A stretch of 64,000 nucleotides of DNA from Bacteroidota bacterium. GTDB lineage: Bacteria; Bacteroidota; Bacteroidia; Chitinophagales; Chitinophagaceae. The notes beneath the pieces were generated by a model, which saw only the letters and a list, made by a program, of their open reading frames with translations, was not told where the DNA came from and searched no databases. The translations under genes were made by a program, and so were the position numbers. How positions within the stretch are numbered: the first letter of the stretch is position 1; each line of letters starts with the position of its first letter. The stretch lies in contig JAKPSI010000018.1 of the NCBI GenBank assembly GCA_029555415.1, positions 248,001-312,000 on the forward strand. The letters run 5' to 3'. This document shows, one piece after another, positions 51,517 through 59,241 of the stretch.

Positions 51517-52548
51517 ATGCGTTTTTGGACGATTTTGACCCTTTTTAGCCTGTTTTTGGCTTCCTGCTCGGATAAATACCAGGCCTTCCGCTCTCAATAT
51601 CAGTTCAAAAGCCCGAACGGTGCCCCCGATTACGCCAACCTTGACTACTGGGCCGCCCATCCCCGGAAACACGATCCTTCCGACAGCATCCCCCGTCCCC
51701 TGCTGGGCGAAAGCCGGGATACACTGGTTGATGTCTTCTTCCTCTACCCTACCAGCTTTACCATGAAAGACCATGGGAATAAAATGACAGCCGATATTGA
51801 CGACGACTACCTCAATGCGAAGACCGACTACTCCTCCATATTATACCAGGCCAGCGTATTCAACCAGCACGCGCGCGTCTTCGCCCCGCGTTACCGTCAG
51901 GTACACCTCAGTACATTCTATATAGAACAGAATGCATTCACGGATTCATTATATGATATCGCTTACGCAGATATCAAAAATGCATTTCAATATTATCTCG
52001 ATCATTGGAATAACGGGAGGCCTTTCATCATCGCGGGACATAGCCAGGGAAGTAAAATGGCGGAAAGATTATTGAAGGAGATGGTAGAAGGAAAACCATT
52101 ACAGGAAAAACTGATCGCTGCATACGTTCCGGGATGGTCCGTTCCTAAAGAATTGTTTTCATCATTGAAGATCTGTTCCGGTCCATCTGCAACCGGATGT
52201 GTCTGCAGCTGGCGTACATTCAAGAATGGGTACCTGCCCTCCTGGCTGGAAAAAGAGAATGGTAATTCTTACGCGACCAATCCGCTGAACTGGACATCCG
52301 GCGCGGATTACGCGCCACGCAGTGCCAACAAGGGCGCGATCCTGCTCAAGTTCAACAAGATCTACAAACACAGCACCGACGGTAAGATCGAGAATGGTAT
52401 CCTGTATGTGAAGAAACCGAAATTCCCCTGGAGCTTTTTATACCGCACGAAGAATTATCATCCCGGAGATATCAATCTGTACTATATGAACGTAAGGGAA
52501 AATGTGGCGCAGCGCATCCAGGCATGGTTCGCCGCACACACACATTGA
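51517..52548 (+). CDS. DUF3089 alpha/beta-hydrolase-like lipoprotein
   Basis: 343 residues. Lipoprotein signal FWTILTLFSLFLASC (lipobox LASC). The core is DUF3089: DVFFLYPTSF, YASVFNQ-like QASVFNQHARVFAPRYR, and the nucleophile-elbow motif FIIAGHSQGSKMAERLL. The segment CSGPSATGCVCSW has closely spaced cysteines. DUF3089 proteins are predicted serine hydrolases of unknown substrate. The start codon lies in a run of A/T tracts spaced about 10 bp (51481-51556). It meets the convergent exbD gene with no gap. Confidence 0.88.
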   Translation: MRFWTILTLFSLFLASCSDKYQAFRSQYQFKSPNGAPDYANLDYWAAHPRKHDPSDSIPRPLLGESRDTLVDVFFLYPTSFTMKDHGNKMTADIDDDYLNAKTDYSSILYQASVFNQHARVFAPRYRQVHLSTFYIEQNAFTDSLYDIAYADIKNAFQYYLDHWNNGRPFIIAGHSQGSKMAERLLKEMVEGKPLQEKLIAAYVPGWSVPKELFSSLKICSGPSATGCVCSWRTFKNGYLPSWLEKENGNSYATNPLNWTSGADYAPRSANKGAILLKFNKIYKHSTDGKIENGILYVKKPKFPWSFLYRTKNYHPGDINLYYMNVRENVAQRIQAWFAAHTH

Positions 52549-53091
52549 TCATTGCTGTTGTGATAACCAACCGGTTTCCGTTTTTTCAGGGCCTACGATC
52601 GCGTATCTCTTTACCCGGTGTATGATCGCTTCGTCCATCATCTTCACTACGTTTTCATAGTGTGCCTCCGGTCCCGCTTTGATCATCAGCATGAGCATGT
52701 CCCGATTGAAATTTCCACCCGCTTCATCCATTCTTCTTTGCTTCTCCATGATCACGTGCCCGATGCTGTTGTCACCTCCGAATGGAACTTTCCGTATCGC
52801 GTTTTGCGCCAGGGCCTGATCGTACTGGCCTTCATAATAATACACCTGATCATCCTTTCCCAGTAAAACCGTCAGCGCGGTGGATTCGCCGGTTGGCATA
52901 GGCTTGCCGTCCTTAGGCATATATAATGGAGTGGTATAGGGCTGACTCAGCTGTGTGGTGATCACAAAGAAGGTGATGAGAAGGAATCCCAGGTCGACCA
53001 TCGGGGTCATATCCGTTCTGGGGTGATGGCGTTTAAGTCCCTTCACGCCTGCCTTGCGGCCTTCATTGATACCCGTGGTAATGGTTGCCAT
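52549..53091 (-). CDS. ExbD/TolR family biopolymer transport protein
   Basis: About 180 residues from the ATG at 53091 (MATITTGINEG); in-frame upstream codons overlap the divergent uspA region. One N-terminal membrane helix follows the conserved motif DMTPMVDLGFLLITFFVITT, with the functional Asp in MVD. The periplasmic domain follows (YYYEGQYDQALAQNAIRKV, MIKAGPEAHYENVVKMMDEA). It would normally work with ExbB and TonB to energise outer-membrane receptors. No exbB, tonB or second exbD is adjacent, so the complex is assembled from elsewhere in the genome. Confidence 0.88.
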   Translation of the reverse strand: MATITTGINEGRKAGVKGLKRHHPRTDMTPMVDLGFLLITFFVITTQLSQPYTTPLYMPKDGKPMPTGESTALTVLLGKDDQVYYYEGQYDQALAQNAIRKVPFGGDNSIGHVIMEKQRRMDEAGGNFNRDMLMLMIKAGPEAHYENVVKMMDEAIIHRVKRYAIVGPEKTETGWLSQQQ

Positions 53092-53185
53092 ATGCATTTT
53101 TTCAATAAGACACCCACAGCGGCGCATTCCACAATAATCAGGTTTATCAATGATACGGGTCATCCGGAACGGCTGGGTCCTGAAG

Positions 53186-53193
53186 TAACTTTA
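53186..53193 (+). promoter_or_regulatory. Promoter -7-like box TAACTTTA of uspA
   Basis: TAACTTTA lies 19 bases before the ATG at 53212. Confidence 0.4.
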
Positions 53194-53211
53194 GAGAGTA
53201 AATCAATTGAT

Positions 53212-54039
53212 ATGAAAACGGTCATCATTCCCATCGACTTTTCACCGGTCTCCCTCAATGCCATGCATTACGGGATCGATATGGCAATGTCAGTCAACGC
53301 CAGTATCATGCTGCTCCATATGTACCATGTGCCAGTCAGCCTAACGGATGTTCCCGTCGTACTGATCTCGGTGGATGAACTGAAAGAACAAGCGGAAACG
53401 AAGATCGCGCAGATACGTGAACAGGTGGAGCATATAGTAGCCGGAAAAGTGAAAGTATATGCGGAAGCAAGACTGGGTGATGTGGAAGATGAATTGAAAA
53501 GTGTTTGCGAAAAGATTCAACCCTTTGCAGTGGTGATGGGTACAAAAGGTGCTTCTTCATTTGAACATATCCTCTTTGGCAGCAACACGCTTCACGCGAT
53601 CAGGAATCTGACCTGGCCCGTGATCACCATTCCTCCGGGCAAAACATTCGGTGCCGGGATCAGGAAGATCGGATTCGCCTGCGACTTCCGTGATATGGTG
53701 GAAAATACCCCGTCTGATAAGATCCATGAACTGGTAAAGGCATTCAACGCTGAATTCCATGTATTGAATGTTGACTATAAGGACAAACGTTTTCACGCGG
53801 ATACACCTGAACAATCCGCCCTGGTTCATACCTTATTCGAAGATCTGAGTCCCGTCTATGATTTCATCGGTAGTCCTGAGATCGATAACGGGATCAATGA
53901 GTTCGCCGAAAAGAATAATCTGGACCTGATCATCGCCATTCCTAAAAAACATAAGTTACTGGAGGGGTTGTTCCATAAATCGGCCACCAAACAGCTGGTA
54001 TTCCACTCACATATTCCGGTGGCCTGTATACATGAATAA
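53212..54039 (+). CDS. Universal stress protein (tandem UspA domains)
   Basis: 276 residues. Two UspA domains: the first (about 1-140) starts MKTVIIPIDFSPVSLNAMHY and has GTKGASSFEHILFGSNT, the ATP-loop-like GxKGxxxxxxxxxGS/T pattern. The second (about 150-276, KIGFACDFRDMVENTP) is degenerate at that loop (IPKKHKLLEGLFHKS). The ATG at 53212 is preferred because the promoter-like TAACTTTA lies just upstream; a longer frame to 53023 is antisense to exbD. It probably has a role in starvation or redox stress. Confidence 0.9.
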   Translation: MKTVIIPIDFSPVSLNAMHYGIDMAMSVNASIMLLHMYHVPVSLTDVPVVLISVDELKEQAETKIAQIREQVEHIVAGKVKVYAEARLGDVEDELKSVCEKIQPFAVVMGTKGASSFEHILFGSNTLHAIRNLTWPVITIPPGKTFGAGIRKIGFACDFRDMVENTPSDKIHELVKAFNAEFHVLNVDYKDKRFHADTPEQSALVHTLFEDLSPVYDFIGSPEIDNGINEFAEKNNLDLIIAIPKKHKLLEGLFHKSATKQLVFHSHIPVACIHE

Positions 54040-54095
54040 TAGCAAGGGGGTATCAGGAACTTTTAGTACCTTATACGACCACCAAAACTGCGCTT

Positions 54096-54506
54096 ATGTC
54101 TTTCCCGCGTTATGCGGCAATACTGCTGCTGCCTGTCATTTTTCTAAGCGTGCATTGCGCGCCAGATAAAAATAAAAAAGGAGAGGGGAGTAGCGTAGCC
54201 GCTGAATCAGTGATCAGACAGGCACCGATCCCGCCCGGTATTATTCCTGTCATTGATTCCGCTGCACTGAATAATGAGGCCGACATCCTGTATGCGATGC
54301 AGATGATCGTTGATGCAAGACTGGCTGATGATAAAAAGAAGAATGAAGATCCGGCCTACGAAGGCCATTATCTTGAACTTTCCCGGATCTATACCATGGT
54401 ACTGAACGCGGCCACGCATTACAGCAAATCACTCGGAGATCCCGCAAGCTCACTTGAATTTGACAAAAAAGTCAGTACGATCCAGGATAAAATGGACCGT
54501 AACTGA
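54096..54506 (+). CDS. Small hypothetical lipoprotein-like protein
   Basis: 136 residues. N-terminus YAAILLLPVIFLSVHCAPD is a hydrophobic signal with a cysteine at 22 in a loose lipobox (SVHC). The mature part is Ala/Asp-rich and helical (DILYAMQMIVDARLADDKKKNEDP, SRIYTMVLNAATHYSKSLGDP). No family is recognised. It lies 57 bases after uspA on the same strand and 19 bases from the convergent asnS end. Confidence 0.65.
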   Translation: MSFPRYAAILLLPVIFLSVHCAPDKNKKGEGSSVAAESVIRQAPIPPGIIPVIDSAALNNEADILYAMQMIVDARLADDKKKNEDPAYEGHYLELSRIYTMVLNAATHYSKSLGDPASSLEFDKKVSTIQDKMDRN

Positions 54507-54524
54507 CCTTTGAATGTTGTTGAA

Positions 54525-55964
54525 TTAAAACTCGGCGCTCTTTGGTGTACGCGGGAAGGCGATCACGTCGCGGATATTCGTCATACCCGTTACGAATTGT
54601 ACCATACGCTCAAAGCCCAGCCCGAAACCCGCGTGGGGTACGGTTCCGAAGCGACGCGTATCCAGGTACCACCAGAGTTCTTCAGTGGGAATATGCATTT
54701 CTTTCATGCGTGCCTCCAACCGGTCCTGTCTTTCTTCTCTTTGTGATCCGCCCACGATCTCACCGATACCCGGTGCCAGGATATCCATCGCGGCTACCGT
54801 CTTACCATCCTCATTCTGACGCATATAAAATGCCTTGATCTCTTTGGGATAATTGGTCAGGATCACCGGCTTCTTGAAATGTTTTTCTACCAGGTAGCGT
54901 TCGTGTTCACTCTGCAGGTCCATGCCCCAGCCCGTGATCGGGTACTGGAATTTCTTTTTCTTATTATGATTACTCTCACGCAGGATCTCGATCGCTTCTG
55001 TGTAAGTGAGTCTTTCGAATTTATTGCTGACAACGAATTCCAGTTTCTCCAGCAATCCCATCTCACTCCGTTTATCCTGGGGCAATGCTTTTTCTTCTTC
55101 CGCTAAACGCTGCGCGAGGAACTCCAGGTCTTCTCGGTTGTGCTCCATCGCGTAACGGATGAGGTACTGGATGAATTCTTCAGCGAGATTCATATTGTCT
55201 TCCAGATCACAGAAAGCCATCTCCGGTTCGATCATCCAGAATTCCGCCAGGTGACGGGCCGTATTGCTGTTCTCCGCGCGGAACGTGGGTCCGAAGGTAT
55301 AGATATCTCCGAATGCGGTCGCGCCCAGCTCACCTTCCAGCTGACCACTCACGGTCAGATTGGTGGAACGGCCGAAGAAATCTTCTTTGAAGTTGATGCT
55401 GTTATCTTCATTGCGCGGCGGGTTATCGAACGGCAGGGTAGTGACCCTGAACATTTCACCGGCACCTTCGGCATCACTGGCGGTGATCACCGGTGTATGC
55501 ATGTACACGAATCCTTTTTCATTGAAGAATTGATGGATCGCGAACGCGAGCGCGTGACGGATGCGGAATACCGATCCGAATGTATTGGTACGGAAACGCA
55601 GATGCGCTTTCTCGCGTAAGAATTCAAGACTGTGTTTTTTCGGCTGCAGCGGATATGCTTCCGCATCACTGTCGCCCAGCACTTCGATCGAAGTTGCTTT
55701 CAGTTCCAGTGTTTGTCCCTTTCCTTGTGACGCCACAACAGTACCGGTCACTTTCAGTGAAGCCGATGTAGTGAAACGTTTCAGCAACGCCTCATCGAAT
55801 TTGCCAAGCTCCACAACTACCTGCAGATTATTATTGGTACTGCCGTCATTGAGCGCAATGAACTGGTTATTGCGGAAGGTGCGCACCCATCCCATCACCG
55901 TTACTTCCTGTCCCTGCGGCTCCTGTGCCAGCAAGGCTTTGATCCTGATCCTGTTGTTGAACAT
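54525..55964 (-). CDS. asnS: Asparaginyl-tRNA synthetase
   Basis: 479 residues, class IIb. The N-terminal OB-fold anticodon domain ([22 protein letters not shown]) is followed by the catalytic core: motif 1 region [16 protein letters not shown], then [13 protein letters not shown], motif 2 [21 protein letters not shown] and motif 3 [15 protein letters not shown]. The order [13 protein letters not shown] and the absence of AspRS-type features support AsnRS. I use the ATG at 55964, not 55985, because a TATCTTTG box at 55983-55990 overlaps the longer start. Confidence 0.95.
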   Translation of the reverse strand: MFNNRIRIKALLAQEPQGQEVTVMGWVRTFRNNQFIALNDGSTNNNLQVVVELGKFDEALLKRFTTSASLKVTGTVVASQGKGQTLELKATSIEVLGDSDAEAYPLQPKKHSLEFLREKAHLRFRTNTFGSVFRIRHALAFAIHQFFNEKGFVYMHTPVITASDAEGAGEMFRVTTLPFDNPPRNEDNSINFKEDFFGRSTNLTVSGQLEGELGATAFGDIYTFGPTFRAENSNTARHLAEFWMIEPEMAFCDLEDNMNLAEEFIQYLIRYAMEHNREDLEFLAQRLAEEEKALPQDKRSEMGLLEKLEFVVSNKFERLTYTEAIEILRESNHNKKKKFQYPITGWGMDLQSEHERYLVEKHFKKPVILTNYPKEIKAFYMRQNEDGKTVAAMDILAPGIGEIVGGSQREERQDRLEARMKEMHIPTEELWWYLDTRRFGTVPHAGFGLGFERMVQFVTGMTNIRDVIAFPRTPKSAEF

Positions 55965-55982
55965 AAAACTGTTTGAAGGCTG

Positions 55983-55990
55983 CAAAGATA
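55983..55990 (-). promoter_or_regulatory. Promoter -7 box TATCTTTG of asnS
   Basis: Exact TAnnTTTG match 19 bases before the chosen asnS ATG. Confidence 0.55.
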
Positions 55991-56019
55991 ATGATGATGT
56001 GCCTTAGAATGTTTTGTTT

Positions 56020-56134
56020 TGACACACAGGTCTGCCTGACGGCGGATAGTCATGGAACCATAGCGTTAATACACACATATATCAATTGTAACGCTATGTG
56101 CTCAGGCTCCCACGCTCCCGTATCTGTGTGACAA
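56020..56134. repeat. Inverted-repeat element C (diverged relative of A and B)
   Basis: Outer arms TTTGACACACAGG and CTGTGTGACAAA, inner arms TAGCGTTA and TAACGCTA, with ATACACACATAT in the centre. The right half CTATGTGCTCAGG matches the right-half start of elements A and B (CTATGTATTCAG, CTATGTGTTCAGG). Confidence 0.6.
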
Positions 56135-56140
56135 ATCCTG

Positions 56141-56210
56141 AATGATCAGTGTAATCTGTGCTGATCTGTGTCAATCCGTGTGAGTCCGCGTTAATCCGTG
56201 TTAATCCGTG
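56141..56210. repeat. 10-bp tandem array TTAATCCGTG
   Basis: Seven contiguous 10-bp units from AATGATCAGT through GTAATCTGTG, CTGATCTGTG, TCAATCCGTG, TGAGTCCGCG to TTAATCCGTG twice. It is related in reverse complement to the array at 23851-23900. It lies in the 446-bp asnS-rho divergent gap. Confidence 0.88.
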
Positions 56211-56305
56211 TTTCCCAACTCCCTGACTATCAACACCCACCACCCAAAAAAACATTGCATAATTTTTGTTTTTACAAAATTCAGCGTATCATTGCAACGG
56301 AAACG

Positions 56306-56347
56306 GCTGATAAGTACCCTCTCTCTCACAGCTTACCGGCTTTTTTT
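56306..56347 (+). promoter_or_regulatory. Terminator-like hairpin in the rho leader (candidate attenuator)
   Basis: GCTGATAAG (56306-56314) pairs with CTTACCGGC (56332-56340) with one mismatch and a G-U, and seven T follow at 56341-56347. It lies 90 bases upstream of the rho start. Premature termination could let Rho control its own synthesis; whether transcription starts upstream of it is not shown. Confidence 0.45.
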
Positions 56348-56436
56348 ATCGGTTCCTTTCAATATAAATTCAAATTTTTTTTACTGACGCTTTCAAAGGG
56401 TAAACCCCGCTCCGTGTTCAACTCAAGATTTTTTGT

Positions 56437-58089
56437 ATGTATGACATTTTGCAACTGAACGACATGCTCGTTCCCGAACTGCTGGATATTGCTGAGCAGC
56501 TCAAGATCCCCAACGCAAAGAAATTAGATAAACAGGGTCTCGTCTATAAGATCCTCGACAGCCAGGCTATTGCCGGCTCCAAAGGCGCGACCAGCTCCGA
56601 TGATAAAGGCAAACGAAAACGCATCATCAAAACCACCACCGGTAACGTAACAGAAGAAGCGGAAGTGGAAGAAAGTGATGACGATAAGAAACCCACTAAA
56701 AAACCCATTATGCCTCCCAAGAAAGATGAAAAACCCATTCTGAAAAAAGGTCCGCGCAAAAAGCCGGATGAAAAAGAAGCACCTGTTCAGGCTGAAGCCC
56801 CTGATGCCGCTAACACACAGGCCCCGCCGGTTCAAAGAGAAGCCAGGACCGAAAACCCCAACCAGCACACAGAACCGGAGCAGACCTCTGACAACAATAA
56901 TAACGGCAACAACGGTAACAATGGCGCCAATAAAGTTTACCCCCAGCGCCGCGAACAACAGTTCAATATCGAATTCGATGGTGTGATCCTCTCCGAAGGC
57001 GTACTTGAAATGATGCCCGACGGTTATGGCTTCCTCCGTTCTTCCGACTACAATTATTTGTCATCACCTGATGACGTATACGTTTCCCCTTCACAGATCA
57101 AACTGTTCGGCCTCAAGACCGGCGACACCGTACATGGTGCCGTACGTCCTCCGAAAGAAGGTGAAAAATATTTCGCACTGCTGAAAGTGGATACCATCAA
57201 CGGTAAGAGTCCCGAAGAGGTCCGCGACCGCGTTCCCTTCGATTACCTCACACCATTGTTCCCATTCGAAAAACTGAATCTCTTTACTACACCGAGTGAT
57301 TATTCATGCCGCATCATGGATCTGTTCACACCGATCGGTAAAGGACAACGTGGTCTCATCGTTGCCCAGCCGAAAACCGGTAAGACCATGCTGCTGAAAG
57401 CCGTGGCCAACGCCATTGCGGAGAATCACCCCGAATGTTACCTGATGGTCGTGCTCGTGGATGAGCGCCCTGAAGAGGTGACCGATATGGAAAGAAGTGT
57501 AAAAGCCGAAGTGATCGCTTCTACCTTTGATGAGCCCGCTGAAAAACACGTGAAAGTCTCTACCGTCGCGCTGCAAAAAGCAAAACGCCTGGTGGAATGC
57601 GGACACGATGTGGTCATCCTGCTCGACTCCATTACCCGTCTCGCCCGCGCGCACAATACCGTAGCGCCTTCCAGCGGTAAGGTATTATCCGGTGGTGTGG
57701 AAGCGAACGCGATGCAGAAACCCAAACAATTCTTCGGTGCCGCCCGTAAGATCGAGAACGGTGGTTCACTCACCATCCTGGCTACTGCCCTGATCGATAC
57801 CGGCAGTAAGATGGATGAGGTGATCTTCGAGGAGTTCAAAGGAACCGGTAACATGGAATTGCAGCTGGACCGCCGTCTGGCCAACCGCCGCATATATCCC
57901 GCGATCGACCTGACCGCATCTTCTACACGTCGTGATGACCTGCTGCTCGAGCGTGATGTACTGCAACGTATGAACCTGCTGCGTGTATATCTCACCGACA
58001 TGAACACAGAAGAAGCGATGAACGAACTGCTCCGCCGCATGCGCGGTACCAAGAGCAACGAAGAGTTCCTCGCCAGTATGAACGGATAA
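56437..58089 (+). CDS. rho: Transcription termination factor Rho with long disordered insert
   Basis: 550 residues, longer than the usual 420. N-terminal SAP-like Rho_N ([17 protein letters not shown] type, about 1-48). A low-complexity insert (about 50-170) is first Lys/Asp/Pro-rich, then Asn-rich ([14 protein letters not shown]). The RNA-binding cold-shock domain follows ([21 protein letters not shown]). The ATPase core has Walker [26 protein letters not shown], Walker [15 protein letters not shown], and the Q/R loops. A disordered insert is known in Bacteroidota Rho and has been linked to condensate formation in Bacteroides. A terminator follows. Confidence 0.97.
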   Translation: MYDILQLNDMLVPELLDIAEQLKIPNAKKLDKQGLVYKILDSQAIAGSKGATSSDDKGKRKRIIKTTTGNVTEEAEVEESDDDKKPTKKPIMPPKKDEKPILKKGPRKKPDEKEAPVQAEAPDAANTQAPPVQREARTENPNQHTEPEQTSDNNNNGNNGNNGANKVYPQRREQQFNIEFDGVILSEGVLEMMPDGYGFLRSSDYNYLSSPDDVYVSPSQIKLFGLKTGDTVHGAVRPPKEGEKYFALLKVDTINGKSPEEVRDRVPFDYLTPLFPFEKLNLFTTPSDYSCRIMDLFTPIGKGQRGLIVAQPKTGKTMLLKAVANAIAENHPECYLMVVLVDERPEEVTDMERSVKAEVIASTFDEPAEKHVKVSTVALQKAKRLVECGHDVVILLDSITRLARAHNTVAPSSGKVLSGGVEANAMQKPKQFFGAARKIENGGSLTILATALIDTGSKMDEVIFEEFKGTGNMELQLDRRLANRRIYPAIDLTASSTRRDDLLLERDVLQRMNLLRVYLTDMNTEEAMNELLRRMRGTKSNEEFLASMNG

Positions 58090-58114
58090 TTGAATTCATC
58101 ATATAATGATAGTG

Positions 58115-58142
58115 ACCCCGGTCTTCATCGCCGGGGTTTTTA
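58115..58142 (+). terminator. Intrinsic terminator of rho
   Basis: Stem ACCCCGG / CCGGGGT with a 9-base loop, followed by T5. It lies 26 bases after the rho stop and 7 bases before the mnmH promoter box. Confidence 0.9.
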
Positions 58143-58148
58143 TTTCAA

Positions 58149-58156
58149 TACCTTTG
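58149..58156 (+). promoter_or_regulatory. Promoter -7 box TACCTTTG of mnmH
   Basis: Exact TAnnTTTG match five bases before the ATG at 58162, directly after the rho terminator. Confidence 0.6.
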
Positions 58157-58161
58157 AAGTC

Positions 58162-59241
58162 ATGGCCGCGGAAAGAGTTACCATAGAGCGATTCATCGAA
58201 CTGGCGAAAGCCCATCCTGTACTGGATGTGCGCAGCCCCGGTGAATACAAACACGCGCATTATCCCGGCGCGCATAGCCTCTGCCTCTTCACGGATGAAG
58301 AAAGAAAAGTGGTCGGTACCGCTTACAAACAGGAGAGCAGGGAACAAGCCATCAAGATCGGTCTTGATTATTTCGGCGTAAAGATGCGCAGCATGGTTGA
58401 AGCCGTGGAAGCGATCGTTGCGACAAGACCGGACCCTTCAGACAAAACCGTACTGGTATATTGCTGGCGCGGTGGCATGCGCAGCGCCGGTGTTTCCTGG
58501 TTGCTGGACCTGTACGGTTTCAAAGTGTACACACTCGTTGGTGGCTATAAAAAATTCAGGAATAAAGTCCTTGAAGTATTCGCACTCCCATTTCGTTTCA
58601 ACATCCTCGGCGGCTATACCGGATCAGGAAAAACGGAGACGCTGAAGATCATGCAGGAAAAGGGTGAGAAGTTTGTGGATCTGGAAGGGATCGCTGTTCA
58701 CAAAGGTTCCGCCTTCGGCGCCATTGGTCTGCCGCCACAACCAGGACAGGAAATGTTCGAGAACCTGCTGGCGCTTGACCTGCTCCGATTTGAAAAAGAC
58801 CTTTCAAACCCTGATGCGGACCCCATCTGGTTGGAAGACGAGTCGCAAAGGATCGGACTGGTCAACATTCCTGGCGCCCTTTGGGCCAGGATGCGGCAAT
58901 CTCCTGTTTATTTTGCCGACATCCCGTTTGAAGAGCGTTTGAAACATGTGGTAGAGGAATACGGAGTGCTGGAGCGTCAGAAACTGATCGATGCCACAGG
59001 GAGAATACAGGATAAACTGGGGGGATTGAACGCTAAAACAGTGACAATGTACCTGTTAGAAGATAATATCACAGAGGCATTCCGGATCCTGCTCGCCTAT
59101 TATGACCGCTTTTATACCAAGGCCTTACACAATCGGGAAGCCCTTCATGCGTTATTGTATACAGTTAACTGTAAATCCATAACCGCTGAAAATGCCGACG
59201 AGATCATCCGTGTTGCACACAACAGGTCAGAAAAAGTATAG
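58162..59241 (+). CDS. mnmH: tRNA 2-selenouridine synthase
   Basis: 359 residues. It replaces sulfur of 2-thiouridine in tRNA wobble positions with selenium, via a geranylated intermediate, using selenophosphate. Rhodanese domain (about 1-135) with active Cys101 in VYCWRGGMRSAG; P-loop domain with GGYTGSGKTE near 150-159 and a C-terminal helical part. The start at 58162 is chosen because a longer frame to 58090 runs through the rho terminator and the promoter box. Its 3' end overlaps the next gene by 50 bases, and selD follows, so the three are probably one selenium operon. Confidence 0.95.
   Translation: MAAERVTIERFIELAKAHPVLDVRSPGEYKHAHYPGAHSLCLFTDEERKVVGTAYKQESREQAIKIGLDYFGVKMRSMVEAVEAIVATRPDPSDKTVLVYCWRGGMRSAGVSWLLDLYGFKVYTLVGGYKKFRNKVLEVFALPFRFNILGGYTGSGKTETLKIMQEKGEKFVDLEGIAVHKGSAFGAIGLPPQPGQEMFENLLALDLLRFEKDLSNPDADPIWLEDESQRIGLVNIPGALWARMRQSPVYFADIPFEERLKHVVEEYGVLERQKLIDATGRIQDKLGGLNAKTVTMYLLEDNITEAFRILLAYYDRFYTKALHNREALHALLYTVNCKSITAENADEIIRVAHNRSEKV

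Noticed and set aside
53023-53211. N-terminal extension of the UspA protein
   Set aside because: It is antisense to exbD and lies upstream of a promoter-like box; the UspA domain begins at MKTVIIPIDFS.
55970-56436. tRNA or structured RNA gene upstream of rho
   Set aside because: I found no cloverleaf; the region holds element C, a 10-bp array and the leader hairpin.
56860-56930. Sequencing error in the Asn-rich tract of rho
   Set aside because: The frame is open throughout and disordered Rho inserts are expected in this phylum.
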